Of a stretch of 64,000 nucleotides of DNA, positions 23,701 through 35,700 are shown in pieces. Positions within the stretch are counted from its first letter, which is position 1; each line of letters begins with the position of its first letter. The notes below the pieces were generated by a model that saw only the letters and a list, made by a program, of their open reading frames with translations, was not told the DNA's origin and made no database searches. The DNA comes from Cercis canadensis (taxonomy: Eukaryota; Streptophyta; Magnoliopsida; Fabales; Fabaceae), in contig QAOA01000942.1 in NCBI GenBank assembly GCA_003255065.1, positions 1 to 64,000 of the forward strand, read 5' to 3'. The position numbers were made by a program, and so were the translations under genes.

Positions 23701-24522
23701 GTGAATTTGATTTTCTGATTTCGTTATACTTTGGGAATATGCAGTAATTCAGTCTTTGGCTAAAATACACATGCCTACTGTTCTTCTGCTGCCACAGGTA
23801 CTAGAAGAGGTCCAAGGCTTAGATGTTATCATGCCCAGAACAGTAATTCCAGATTGGTTTGACTACCGCAGTAAAGGTCCGGACTTATCTTTTTGGGTTC
23901 GTGGGAAGTTTCCTTGTTTTGCTTTTGCAGTTGTGGTGAGAAAAATAACATCCTCACCTGGATGCGGTGTTTTTTTCAANGGGGAAGGACACATTTACTC
24001 CTTTCCTTTCCCCCCAAATTTAACTCCCAAACAAACCCTAAGGATGACAAAGGTGCTACATTCTTACAGATTCCACATACAAAGGATATTGTTTCCAATT
24101 TTAACAGTCTTGATTGGAATCATGTGGAGATCAAGTGTCGCGATTCTCGCGAATTATCTGGACCAGGTAATACAATACAAGAGTGTGGAGTTTATGTGTG
24201 CAAGCAAGATATGAATATGCAAGATATTCGATTTGATTGTCCTATTCCCAATCCCAAACTTCAATCATCCAAAATTTCTTATGCAAAAATTGAAAAAAGA
24301 AAATCAAACTGGGGCCAAGGCCCCAGCAAGCGAATGAATAGCTCCGAGGCTAGATGTCAAGTAATGTCCAAGGAAAAAGTAGAAAGACCAAGCGTTGTGC
24401 AGAAAGTTAAGGAGAAAATTGAGCGAAGTCCAAAGGAAAAAGCCTTGCAATTAGTTATTTTTCTTTTATTTAGTTTTGTTATTTGGTTGTATGTCTTTGT
24501 CTATTTTGACCATTTTTTTTAG
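20753..24522 (+). CDS. TNL1: TIR-NBS-LRR-C-JID resistance-like gene, start missing at an N
   Basis: Exons inferred from splice sites and alignment with TNL2: 20753-21059 (TIR, second half), 21380-22481 (NB-ARC), 22599-22871 and 23102-23668 (LRR), 23798-24522 (C-JID and tail). The NB-ARC looks intact: GIGGIGKTTLAK, VLLVLDDVD, GSRIIITTRDKHLL, GLPLALNVIGS, MHDLIQYMG. The N-terminal half of the TIR is absent because an N (20752) joins unrelated sequence to ALLNAIEESRASIVVFSEN. In the TIR the WCLDEL motif reads WCLDVL (codon GTA at 20839-20841), losing the glutamate needed for NADase activity in plant TIRs. The last exon is disturbed by an N at 23980 and a MITE end. The C-terminus is basic, then hydrophobic (residues like LVIFLLFSFVIWLYVFVYF), a likely membrane segment. 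It would act as an intracellular immune receptor. Confidence 0.85.
23981..24038. mobile_element. End of a Tourist-like MITE inside TNL1 exon 5, cut by an N
   Basis: The 58 bases after N resemble the right end of the MITE at 39347-39810 (CTTTCCTTTCCCC, AACTCCCAAACAAACCC) and stop at a TAA, the expected 3-bp target. The other end is missing and presumably lies in the gap marked by N at 23980. The insertion shifts the reading frame of the exon as assembled. Confidence 0.65.
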
Positions 24523-24777
24523 TCTTGCATGAGGGAGATTTGTAATCATATAAGTTTTGACTTATGTGAACAGCATGCATTGGAAAAAAAAAANAAAAAA
24601 AAAAAAAAAAAAAGGAGTATCATTCCACATTGCTTGATATTCTTAAAATTTTAGAGTTTTTTCTTTTTTTAATTAATGTATGGTATTAGGATCATTTTAG
24701 AAGTAATATAATTTACTTTACAATATCAAGAAACAATTTTTTATTTATCTTATGAAAAATTAAATGTAGGAGCTCAA

Positions 24778-24808
<31 letters not shown>

Positions 24809-25204
24809 TATGACTGAAAAATCAAAAAAAGTTAAGATAAACACCAACCTAGTGTAGTAGAATTAACTAAACATATTAGTTGAGAGTTTTTTTTTTTTTT
24901 TTTCTTACATTGTACTTATTTTCTCACTTTATTTATGTTTTTGCTTCTCTTCTCCTTTTGTTCGTTGCTCTCCCTTTAACACTGCTATTTTATGTTGAAG
25001 TGTAACTCTTTCTTATCATAGAAAGTTGTATTACTAAAAGAGCTCTTCTTAATTTATTCATTAAGTGTTTTTAAATTTGTAATTGAAATTTTGAATGTGT
25101 AAACTAGTTCATCATTTATAAAGAATTTTGAAGCAAGAAAATATATTTCTTTTGTCAAGGATAATTCTATTAGATCTTAGATTTCATATTTGACTTTTAT
25201 TAAA
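24523..25204. other. TNL1 3' flank, AT-rich, with an A-run containing an N
   Basis: An A-run of ~30 bases at 24584-24613 includes N at 24594 and an AT repeat lies at ~24784-24807. No gene was recognised. Bases 25196-25204 (TTTATTAAA) are the left target copy of the element that follows. Confidence 0.45.
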
Positions 25205-27894
25205 TAGTAAAATATATTTTTTTTCTTTGAATTATTTGTTAAATATTATTTTAATTTTTAATTTATTTTTAATGTCACTTTAATCTTCAAATAATCAATT
25301 TATTTACCAAATTAGTCCTTTACAAATACCAATTAAAGATAGAGGAGGAAAAATTACATGTGATATATTAAGTATTGATGTGATTGATAATTTCATACGT
25401 GGCATGTGTGATGTGTCATAAGTGGGACTCTTAAATTAGAATGGTTAAAATGGTGTCGTTTTAATCAATTAAAAAAAATAAAATTCACTCCAAACACAAA
25501 AAGTCGAATCCGTTTTGTTTGGAAGCCTCCTCCATCCTCAGCAACCTCTCTTTCCTCTGCATCTTTCCTGTTCCATTGACTTTCTACCTTCCTCTCTTTC
25601 TCAACACCTTCTCTGCTGTTGAAGGAACAGAGAGTTAGGAAGAAGTTCCCATAACAAAGACACCCAAATGTTTGATTTTTTTTTTTTTTTTTTATAAAAA
25701 ACTGGAAAAAAAATTGAAGGAGTGTAGTGCTGGAAATTTCTTTTTTACACCTTCTCTATGTTGCTAGAGTTTTCTTTTATTTTTTATTACAAAGAGTGGG
25801 GAGGAGTGCAGTTTCAAAGCTTAGATTCATCATGAGTGGCATTAAAATCTCATATGGGGTTGAAGGTGTAGAATGAGATTCGGGGTTGGTGAGAAGGGTT
25901 ATGATATTTCCATCTTCTAACCTTGTAATTTCTCGATTTCCTATTTTATTGTCACTATATAAATCCTTTCTTCGCTTCTCGTTTTTTCACTTGGTAAATT
26001 GAAGAGAAAAGTTTTGAAATTTTTCTAAATTCTGCTATTGAGAACTCAATTTTTCTGTGTGTGACTTTGAGGTTTGAATCTTTGTAATGGCGACTAACGA
26101 TGCCTGAGCTTGAGGTTGGGTGACGTCACAGAGGTCGGTCCTAGGTCCCTTCCTGCTGTCGACCGAGCTTCCTGTAAACAAAACTATTGGGCCAGGTTGA
26201 TTTTCTGGGCTCCGAAGATTAAGTCAGTTTAGTTCGGTCCAAACTTGAAGTTAATAGTTGTGAATAAGAAAGTGAAGAAGAAGTACCTCTCTTCCTGTAT
26301 CAAGTGGTGGTATTTATAGAGAATAGGAACCATGACCTGGCGGGTCAGGAGGTGAGCGACCCATCAATCTTGGGCCTTCTGGGTCATGTATTGTTGGACC
26401 TCAGGGGTTTGGGCTTTATTTTTGTTGGGCCAAATTTTAGGACCACTACAGCGACCACATAAGGCAAGGCCATAGGCATAGACTTGATCATAACCTACAG
26501 CTGGTGTGTGGCTAAACGACCGCGTTGAGATCATTCCCAATGACTAAGGCAATTGTATCACTCCGTCCTACGTTGCTGAGAAGAGAGGGAAGCTAAGAGA
26601 GAAAGAGAAGGAGACCCAGAGAGCCTCCAAGGACGGGACAAGTTAATCCAGAAGATTTTTCTTCTTTGGCCACACTGATGAGGAACTTCGGCCTTGGTTC
26701 TGCTGTTCCTTCTCCTCACTCAAGCTCATATCCTCTGCTATCATTTTTCTTTTTTCCCTTCTTTATGTGTGTGTGTGTTTTGATTTGAAGATTGAGTTTT
26801 TCAATCTGAAACACCAATTTTTTCATTCATCTATGCCACATGAGGGAGAGGCAAAGCTGCTTTTGGGGGTTTATTTTTTATTTGGTTTTAATTTAATTAG
26901 ATTTTTTTTGCAAGTCAGAGAAGAAATTTTTGTTTGTTGTGTTCTAGTCCTTGTGAATTGTGATTATCATTTTGAAAAGTGTGATTATGAAAAGTGTTTT
27001 TAAACATTTGGGTTTGCTTTGCTTACATTGCATAACTGATGTTGACTTGTTGAACGTGAAAATCAAGGATGTTAAAGTAATTCACACGGGCTTGTCTCCT
27101 ACAGGGTTAATAGGGGGTTTAAGTGGGTGAGCCTTAACTTTTTATTTCTAGATTCTTCCATGAGTAATTAATGTAATAAGAACGATTATACTAGATTAAT
27201 AGTCTTTCTTTCTACATGTACATATTTTCTTTGCTACAGCCAATTCCAAAACTTGCAAACTCAAATGGCTAGGATCCTTCACAACTATTTCTGTTTTTGT
27301 TTGTTAATTTAGTATTTTGTTTCATCATCTAAGAACTACTGATTCAAACCAACCAAACCCTCCAAACCGAATTGAGCCGGTTCGTTTTGGTTCGGTTTCT
27401 ACCATTTTTTCAGCTCAAACTGAACCAAACCGCAAGATTCTGTGTGGTTCGATTCCTGATTCACTCCCTAAACTGCCCAAACCAACCCGTGAACACCCCT
27501 AGTGTTAACAAAGATGAAGGAGGTTCCAGAGGTGTTTTTGGGTCAAACAATTAAGAATGTGAAACAAGGAGCAAGTTCAATGGAGGGGGAACACCCTATT
27601 TGCTCGGTGGGGTTATGTTGAGGAAGGAGAAGAAATGAAAATAGAAGACAAGAAAGATGAGAGCAGAGGAGAGAGAGGAAGGTAGAGAGAAGTTTTTTTT
27701 AAATTTTTTTTTAAGGTGCCATGTCATCACTTAACAGCCACATGAAATTTTTCATGCACCATCATTAATTGGTACTAATGTAAATTGGTTTGGCAGATGG
27801 ATTGATTATTCGAGGACTAAAGAGACACTAAAAATAAATCAAGAACTAAAGTGAGATTTGATAAATAATTGAAAGAGAAAATGATATTTTACTC
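25205..27894. mobile_element. 2.69-kb MULE-like element without transposase
   Basis: The ends pair as inverted repeats of ~180 bp (left starts TAGTAAAATAT; the right end read on the minus strand starts GAGTAAAATAT). They are flanked by 9-bp copies TTTATTAAA (25196-25204) and TTTACTAAA (27895-27903), one mismatch. The interior holds a CT-rich stretch (25520-25620), a nested LTR-like insertion (26096-26450) and gene-like UTR sequence, but no readable protein. It could be a Pack-MULE carrying part of a host gene, which cannot be shown from sequence alone. One end of the same family is found at 45115-45250 and its copy at 55016-55150. Confidence 0.7.
26096..26450 (-). mobile_element. Short solo LTR or TRIM-like insertion (355 bp)
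   Basis: A 5-bp target duplication GCGAC lies at 26091-26095 and 26451-26455. On the minus strand the insertion starts TGTAGTGGTC and carries a CTATAAATA TATA box near 26310, as an LTR promoter would. The other terminus is not the canonical CA. No coding sequence. Confidence 0.55.
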
Positions 27895-30800
27895 TTTACT
27901 AAATCATACAAAAGTAAAATTGCTATTAAAAGATAATAAATCAAGGCACAAATATAAATAATTGTATGTACAATATTCATGTTTTAATGATAATTTTTTA
28001 CTATTTAGCACCTTAAAGGAATTACTATAAAACATATATAAACAAAATCTTTAATGTACAAGTTATCAATCTATAATGTTAAATTATTATATGACAACCA
28101 AAATGTTACCGTAAAAGAATGATATCTAACGACGCATTAGACGTGCTCTTTGCTAGTTGTTATATTCCTAGAGCAAATGGAAGTACCCATCCTTGACTAA
28201 GTATTGTCACTATGATTCATGTCCATTGCAGGGAATTAGGTGCACCATAATGCGAAAAGCTATGTTTGGAAAATATTCCTAACAACAAGAGGATCATCTT
28301 AATGAATTTTAATAAGGCACAGTTAAGAAGATTAATGTCATGTAAGACCTTAACATGAGCAGGGAGAGGCGAGGTAGGAGTCCACTGTAAATACTGAATT
28401 TTTATTACATGATTAACAAAAAGGGTCATCAATTAAGATAGACCCAAGAAAGTCCATCTATAGCCCAAAAGAGGCCCAATATGAAAGAGCCCCGAAGGGA
28501 TTTTTGACGTGGGTCCCCAGTCTAAAGTTGGCCTAACTATAACTGCCAATTGACCTAGCGGTATCACTTTTAAAAGAAGTCACTTTGTTGCTACCGCTCC
28601 TAATTAAGACTGCCTTCACAAAGTACTTCCTGAGACAAAATAATGTATGGGTACCTAGTAACGCCCTTGAGAGCATCCCCAGGTAGAGAGGCTGATGCAT
28701 TGCTCCTCCAACTGTAGTTTTCACTCCTTGAAGGTAGCTTCTTTATCATTGATTAAGGTTAGGACACCTCTTGGTCATGCCTTGAGGCCCATGGATCTCA
28801 CCCTTAATGAGCCCCACTTAGGCTGGGGCTCTAGGCCATCTTAAGAGGCTATATATGTACTAGGGAACTCAACAATGGTAAGTGGTTTGGATGAATTTTG
28901 GCTGAGATAAAGCCCAATAAGAGGAGGTCTTTCATACCTCTCCAAAGCCCCCTTAAGCACCTTGGTGAGAGGCAATGGCCCTATGTGTGACAAGAATTCT
29001 AGTGCTAAAGCACTTTTCCTTTTTGCCACAGTCATGTCAACATCACTCTCTCTCTTCAAAAAAAGACAACATGTTTTTTTGACCTAGCCACCCTAGCTAG
29101 CCATAATTCCCCAAAACAAGAGGATCTCAACACCACTGTGCTTCCCCATGCCATTCATGCTTCTTTGATAAACCTAGGATTGTTAGCATTTTCTACCTTT
29201 CTAAACAAAAGACAATTTTAAATCACCCACTCTACCTTTGACATATGCCTATCACACAACCTCCATAGCAGAGCATTTAATTCTTATAAGAACTCCCCCT
29301 AAGGAACCTCGTATTGGCTAATGCTAGAGCCTTCTTCAACATTTAATGCCAAAACCACTTCCTTAGAAAACTTCTTTGATTTAGTCAAACCAGGGGTTTC
29401 TCTCTCCAACTATAAATAAACCCCTTTACCCAACATTGCAATCCAAGCTCCATCAAAAGCTAAGAAAGACAAAAAACTTTGTCTTTTTCAAAACTCCATT
29501 GAAGAATGCTTCATTAAATATTCTTCAATCATCATTCATCTTCAACCATTTAATATCCTCATCACTGGAGAATATCCTCTTAAATGTTATTCTGCTGCTA
29601 TAGTCATACTATATATCTTTCTACTACATTAATGAACTCATCTTAATAACTCTACCAATCATTTTTCATTTAAGAACCTCAAGATTGCGCAATTAATTCT
29701 CCTTAACGCATCTCAAACCCCCATGAACGCCCTTATAAATACTACCATTCTAGTATAGAGTCCTTTCGAACTGCTGGACCAAGTGCTAAAGTGCTACAAG
29801 AATCCTCACTTGGGTTTGACTTAGCCAGGACAAGAGATCTTTGGGCCACAAGGCACATCTCCCTTGGCTTCGAGCCCATTGCCCTCTATACTGTCCAATA
29901 GAGATCCTTAAGGTGCCTCAATTGTTCACCAACTAAGCCTACTAGATATGGTTCCATTAAAACTGTATTTATTCCTCCCTAAGCGATTTATGAACCAAAA
30001 AACTGACAAAATATTCATCAATAAGGTCTACTGAGTTGGATTTGCAAACTTGAACCAACTCACCACCCCTAGTTTCTCTCTGATTAGATTTGCACTCTTT
30101 GCTATAGGAGAGGTTGTAGAGGGTACTATCAAAGAAGGAATTCTTTGTTTATTGGATTCATATTTGTTGCAAAGAACCTTGCCATATAGCAAGTTAATTT
30201 GTTTTCTCTAAAACTCTGCAATATTGTTTTGCCAACAAAGTGTTATTGAAGAGATGAGTATGGCGAAAACCTAGACCACTGCGGTAATTTAAGATGAAAA
30301 ATTGTAATTTTTTAGAGTGAATTCTCATGATTTTCTCATAGTATAAAACCGTGATAACTTTTTTGATTGTAAAAAACCATGAGAAGTTGAATTTCTCACG
30401 GGTTTTCTATCATGAGAATTTTTTTTTTTGTTTTTTAGTGCATTTTCTCACGGTTTTGGACCATGATAAATATTTTTCAATTCCAAAAATAAAATAATTA
30501 ATAGAATGGAGCACAAATTGTATTTAAATTTACTCCAATAACTGTAACCAATATACTAACAAACTCAATTCCAAAAGGCTAGCCAAAAATCATCTTATTT
30601 AACAATAGGCAAAAAGTGATTATTTAGCATATTACATTTTACCTCAAACTTTATTTTACTTTTCTACTTTTGTATAAACCTCAATTTTATTTTCAAAACT
30701 TACAAGGGACTCCTATATTTTAGAAATATGCTACACATAAATCTAATTTCAACTAAATAGTGATTGATAGAAGCCTATTAGTCAATGATCAATACCAAAA

Positions 30801-31059
30801 AAATGAGTGTAAAAGATAAAAAAGACCCTTAATGATAGTTTACATTCTCCATTAAAGAGATAAAGCCTCCATGGGTAGAACTCCATTGTGAAAGAGCTAG
30901 AAACTGTCCAGGCTATCATGGCATGTTCAAGAACCACGGCATCATCACTTGTTTGAAGACTATTAAATCTGGATTTTACAAAAACAAGTTTATTAAATCT
31001 AAATTGTATACTTGTGCAAGCGCAATAGTGATGTAGAAACAATTACACGAGAGTATAAA
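27895..31059. other. Gene-poor, repeat-like sequence
   Basis: No protein could be recognised. Plus-strand TATA-like sites (CTATAAATA at ~29411, CTTATAAATAC at ~29732) and GC-richer text at 28440-30170 suggest LTR or UTR sequence of an unidentified retroelement. At 30290-30475 short inverted phrases around CTCACGG and CCGTGAT form a possible fold-back. No target duplications were found for these. Confidence 0.35.
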
Positions 31060-31375
31060 AAATCTTCAGTAATTGAGTGAATATATAAATGGGCATTAAT
31101 TCCATAGTCAAAAGTAAAAGCCAAAAAGTTCTAACAAGTGGTTAAAGGAGGAACAGAACTGTCATTATGACAAGAGACTGGGAACCCATTGTTTGAAAAG
31201 TAGATATGACTTGTATAAGCTAAAATCTTGAACCGCGTTTCCAGGAATCTTATAAAGAAATTGCCTTGTATGCCACTTCATGCTTTCCTTCCTCATATGG
31301 CTTACAGCTAGCCAAGTTTCCTACTTTTATTTCACTTTAAACGCTGCAGTGTAAGTACTGTTGTGAACCAACCCA
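31060..31375 (+). promoter_or_regulatory. Conserved TNL upstream block (TNL2 copy)
   Basis: The order CTTCAGTAATTGA, ATAGTCAAAAGT, TAAAATCTTG and GAATCTTAT matches the 230 bp directly upstream of the TNL3 start. In TNL3 this block ends next to the ATG, so it is a probable promoter/5' UTR. In TNL2 it lies 1.4 kb away, with a MITE (31382-32313) between. Confidence 0.55.
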
Positions 31376-31381
31376 ACTAGT

Positions 31382-32313
31382 GGGGCTGTTTGGTATATAA
31401 TTTTTTATTTTTTTTATTTTTTAGGAATTATAACTTAAAAAATTAAAATTTTTATATTTGGTACAATATTTAAAAAAAATATTTTTAAATAAATAAAATT
31501 CTTGAGAATAGTTTTGGGATAAATTTTTTTAAAAAAATCTCATGAGAAAAGTAAGATTTCTAGATTTTTATAGTATGAGAAAGTTTATTAGACATAAATA
31601 GACATATATATATTTTATTAGTGACATAATCGTAACAATATCAAAATTAAAACAAGCAAATAAAAAAAGTGAATAAAAATAATAAATAGAAAACAAATAA
31701 ATAAAAAAAGTAAATAATACTTACTTTTTACCTTGCATAAAAATTTTTGGAGCCAAGTATATGCGAAAAAAAAATGTTGAGCTATGAACCACTAAACAAG
31801 AAAAAGAAAGAACAACATTAATTATTTTTCTTTTTACTGTGTATAAGATTTTCATTAGCTAAAAAAAAATAAAGTGAATTCATAAGGTATTGGGCAACGG
31901 TGAAATCACAACAATATACAAAGTAATTGTTTTTCTTTTTTTTGAAATTGATTCTAAGATTTAACCCACATATACATTAGTGATAATAATAGTAATAAAA
32001 GAAATTTTTCTGCTATGTCTAATACAGAATATCAAAGCAGTCAAAACATAATATGTACTAGTAAAATTCAGATAATTAGCCAAAACATAAATACAAAAGT
32101 TATTTTTTTAAAACTAAAATTAGGAATACTTTTGTAAAAATAATAAATATTCTTAAGAAAATAGTATTTGAACTAAACATAGGAATATGAAATAGTCTCA
32201 CATTGCCAATAATGTTTGAGATCAATTAAACATAAATGGTAATATTCTTAGGAATCACATTTTTAAGAACAAGATTTCCAAGAAACAAAAAAATCTGTAT
32301 ACTAAACGCTCCC
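31382..32313. mobile_element. ~930-bp AT-rich MITE-like element upstream of TNL2
   Basis: The ends are imperfect inverted repeats: left GGGGCTGTTTGGTATATA, right reading GGGAGCGTTTAGTATACA on the minus strand (about 13 of 18 match). The interior is AT-rich with repeated AGGAAT phrases. No clear target duplication was seen, so the superfamily (hAT or PIF/Harbinger) is undecided. Confidence 0.5.
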
Positions 32314-32783
32314 ATGGAGTAATTTTGTATTGGCGGATATAGCCTTGGATTATGCATGAGTATCTTATAATATAGTTGCATCATGAACCAACGGACAAGG
32401 GTAGTTAGGTCATTTGCGAACTTACAGTGTTAAAAAGCATTGTGTGGCTCAATGTGGAGAAACAAGTAGCTGCAACAGTTGCTATCTTGATGAAGTTGAT
32501 TTTGATAGTTTGACTAATTAATTAGGGACTGTCGCTTCGTCCCTTCCAAGTTCCAACCTCTCACCAAAAAGAAGGAGAAAGAAATGTCAAAAGAAAGATG
32601 CGGTACTGGAAACCCAAGGCTCTTCCTTAGATCAGAGCCAGTATGAGAAGCATCTACAAGCCATGGTTTCAGGCTCGGTTTTCTCACGGGCCTTGAGAAG
32701 GTAACAGGTTCATTGTTACCGAAGAGAAATAAAAAACAGAAGCACCACCTGCAGCAGAAGAAAGAAGTGGCGAAGAAAGGGAG

Positions 32784-35700
32784 ATGGTGGTTGAAGAAGA
32801 GAAGAAAGAAGAAATTGTGGAGATGATTGAGAAGGCTCAGTCAGAGGCAGCTTTAGATGAGGAGAAGCCTGCTGAACCTGCTGCAACATCTTCTAGTTCC
32901 ATAAATGAACTAAGGTACAGCTATGATATTTTCCTAAGTTTTAGAGGCGAAGACACACGCCACACATTTACTGGTTATCTATACGATGCTTTGTGCCAAA
33001 GGGGATTCAACCCCTTCATAGATGATGAGGGGTTGGAGAGAGGGGAGAAAATCTCATGTGCTCTTGTCAAAGCGATAAAAGAATCCAAGGTTTCCATTGT
33101 TATATTCTCTAAAAACTATGCATCTTCCACATGGTGCCTTGATGAACTTGTCAAGATCCTTGAATGCAAAAAAAGAGGGCAAATGGTTTGGCCAATATTT
33201 TACAAAGTGGAACCGTCAGATGTACGACATCAGAGAAATAGCTATGGAGAAGCAATGGCTAAACATGAAAATAGGTTCGAAACTGAGATGGAGAAAGTAA
33301 AAAGATGGAGATCAGCTTTGAACGAAGCAGCCAACTTGTCAGGATGGACTTTCAAAACTGGGTACTTACATTACAATTTTCTAATTACTTTTGGCTAATA
33401 TAGTTCAAATTGTTTAGTAGTTGTTATTGTTAATAAAACTATCATTGCAGTGCATATACACATTTATGACTATCGCTGTCCAAAACTGTCAAATAAAAAT
33501 TCCAATCTTCTAATTAATTATTGTTCCAACTCAAACATGATTCTATTAATTAATAAGGATTGTGTTGTCACCAGTTCGCCAAGACGGGTTGACTTGCACA
33601 AGGTAAGCATGTGAACTTAGACCGGGCACTGGGGTGCTACCTGGACTTTGATATCGAAATTAGTATGACCAAAGTTGGGTGAGGCGATTTTTCAAAATCT
33701 GGTAGGAATAGTGAGACTTACCTTATTTATAGGGAGAGTCTAATGTATGGTATTTACACAGTTAATTGGGCCAGAGTGGGTCTAAGTAGGATGGGCCTAT
33801 TGTGGCTTAATGGGTCTAGTTGGACTGTTACAAATTGTTATATGAGATGTGGTTCCAAACAAAGTGTTTTATGTTGAAGGTAAAAGAAAACCAGTACTGT
33901 GTTGATCTTGTGTTTGATATTTATTAATTTAAAGAGCATTGAATTTTTGCAGGTATGAATATAAATTTATCGTAGACATCATAGAAGAGGCTTTCACTAA
34001 ATTACATCATGAACGTTTACATATTGGGGAGCACATAGTTGGACTTAAGTCTCGCTTAGAAGAAGTGAAGTCAGTTTTAGATATTGAATCTCACAATACT
34101 ATCAATATGGTGGGAATTCATGGAACTGGTGGAATAGGAAAAACTACACTTGCCAAAGTTTTATATAACTTGATCATTGATCAATTTGACAATGCATGCT
34201 TTCTTGAATTTGTCAGAGAAAGATCAAATGGTTGCATGGGCCTTCTAAATCTGCAAGAGGCACTTCTATCCCAGATATTTGGGAAGAAAAATTTCAACTT
34301 GGGCAATGTTGATGAAGGTGCAAATATAATAAAACACAGGCTTTGCAATAGGAGAGTTCTTCTTGTGCTTGATGATGTTGATAAGGAGGAGCAATTAGAA
34401 AAATTGGCTGGGGCATATGATTGGTTTGGTCCTGGTAGTAGGATCATTGTAACAACTAGGGATAAACATCTTCTAAATGCTTATAGAGTTGAAAAGATAT
34501 ATAAAATGAAGGAGCTACACGGTGATCAAGCTCTTGAACTCTTTTGTTGGAAGGCCTTCAAAAGGAACCAACCTGATGAAAGCTATGTGGATATATCCCA
34601 TCGGATAATACATTATGCCAAGGGACTTCCATTGGCTTTAAATGTTATAGGCTCAAATTTGTTTGGTAGAAGTTTAGAGGCCTGGAGATCTGCTTTGGAT
34701 CAATATGAGAGGATTCCAAACAAAGACATTCAAGGTGTTCTTAGAGTAAGCTATGATAGCTTGGAGTACAATCAGAAAGCCATTTTCCTTGATATTGCTT
34801 GTTTCTTCAAAGGGAAGAGATTGGAATATGTTGAAAAGATATTAGATGCTTGTGATCTTTCTGCAAAATATGGTATTCAAGTACTTGTTGATAAATCTCT
34901 TATAGCTGTTGATCGAGTTGGGATCTTGCAGATGCATGATCTAATACAACACATGGGAAGAGAAGTTGTTAGGCATGATGCCCCTTCAAAACTTGGTGAA
35001 AGAAGTAGATTATGGTATCATGAAGATGTTCTTAGAGTATTGACTGAAAATTCAGTAAGAATCAGTGTATATATTTTTTCAACATATTTTTCTTTTCCTT
35101 ATGCATTATAGTCAACATGTGAAATCAGCAGTCAGTAAGTAATGTGACTTCTTGATGATCGGTTTTATAGGGAACTGATAATATTGAAGGAATAATGTTA
35201 GATTTGCCTCAACGAGAAGAAGTACAATGGAGTGGTACTGCCTTCGAAAAGATGAATAATCTAAGAATTCTCATTGTCCGAAATGCAGGCTTTTCAACGG
35301 GCCCTAAACATCTGCCAAATAATTTAAGGTTGCTTGATTGGGAGGAATACCCTTCAGAGTCTTTACCACAAGGGTTTTACACTAGAAAAATTGTTTTCTT
35401 AAAGTTATGTGATAATCGTCTCAGATTAGCAAAGCCATTTCAGGTAAATTTGCTTTAATTTTTTTTTCTTTCCCTCTTTTAGATAATTTAGACATGTAAT
35501 TGTTCTAAACTTGTCCTTGGACCTCTGAGTAGAAAAGCTATAAATATCTTTCCTTATTATGCTGGAAACAAATCTTTTTTTGGTAGCCAACTTGCATGCA
35601 TCATTTTAATTAAATCTTGTCTATCTTAAACTTTTTATCTCACTTAAATCCTATTGGTTGTTTGATTGGTTTCTGTTTTGCAGAAATTTGAAAAGCTGAC

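Noticed and set aside
28841-29059. Minus-strand open frame of 72 codons
   Set aside because: No family resemblance and it sits in repeat-like sequence; insufficient support for a gene.
30782-31042. Minus-strand open frame of 86 codons
   Set aside because: Composition is ordinary for AT-rich noncoding DNA and no motif is visible.
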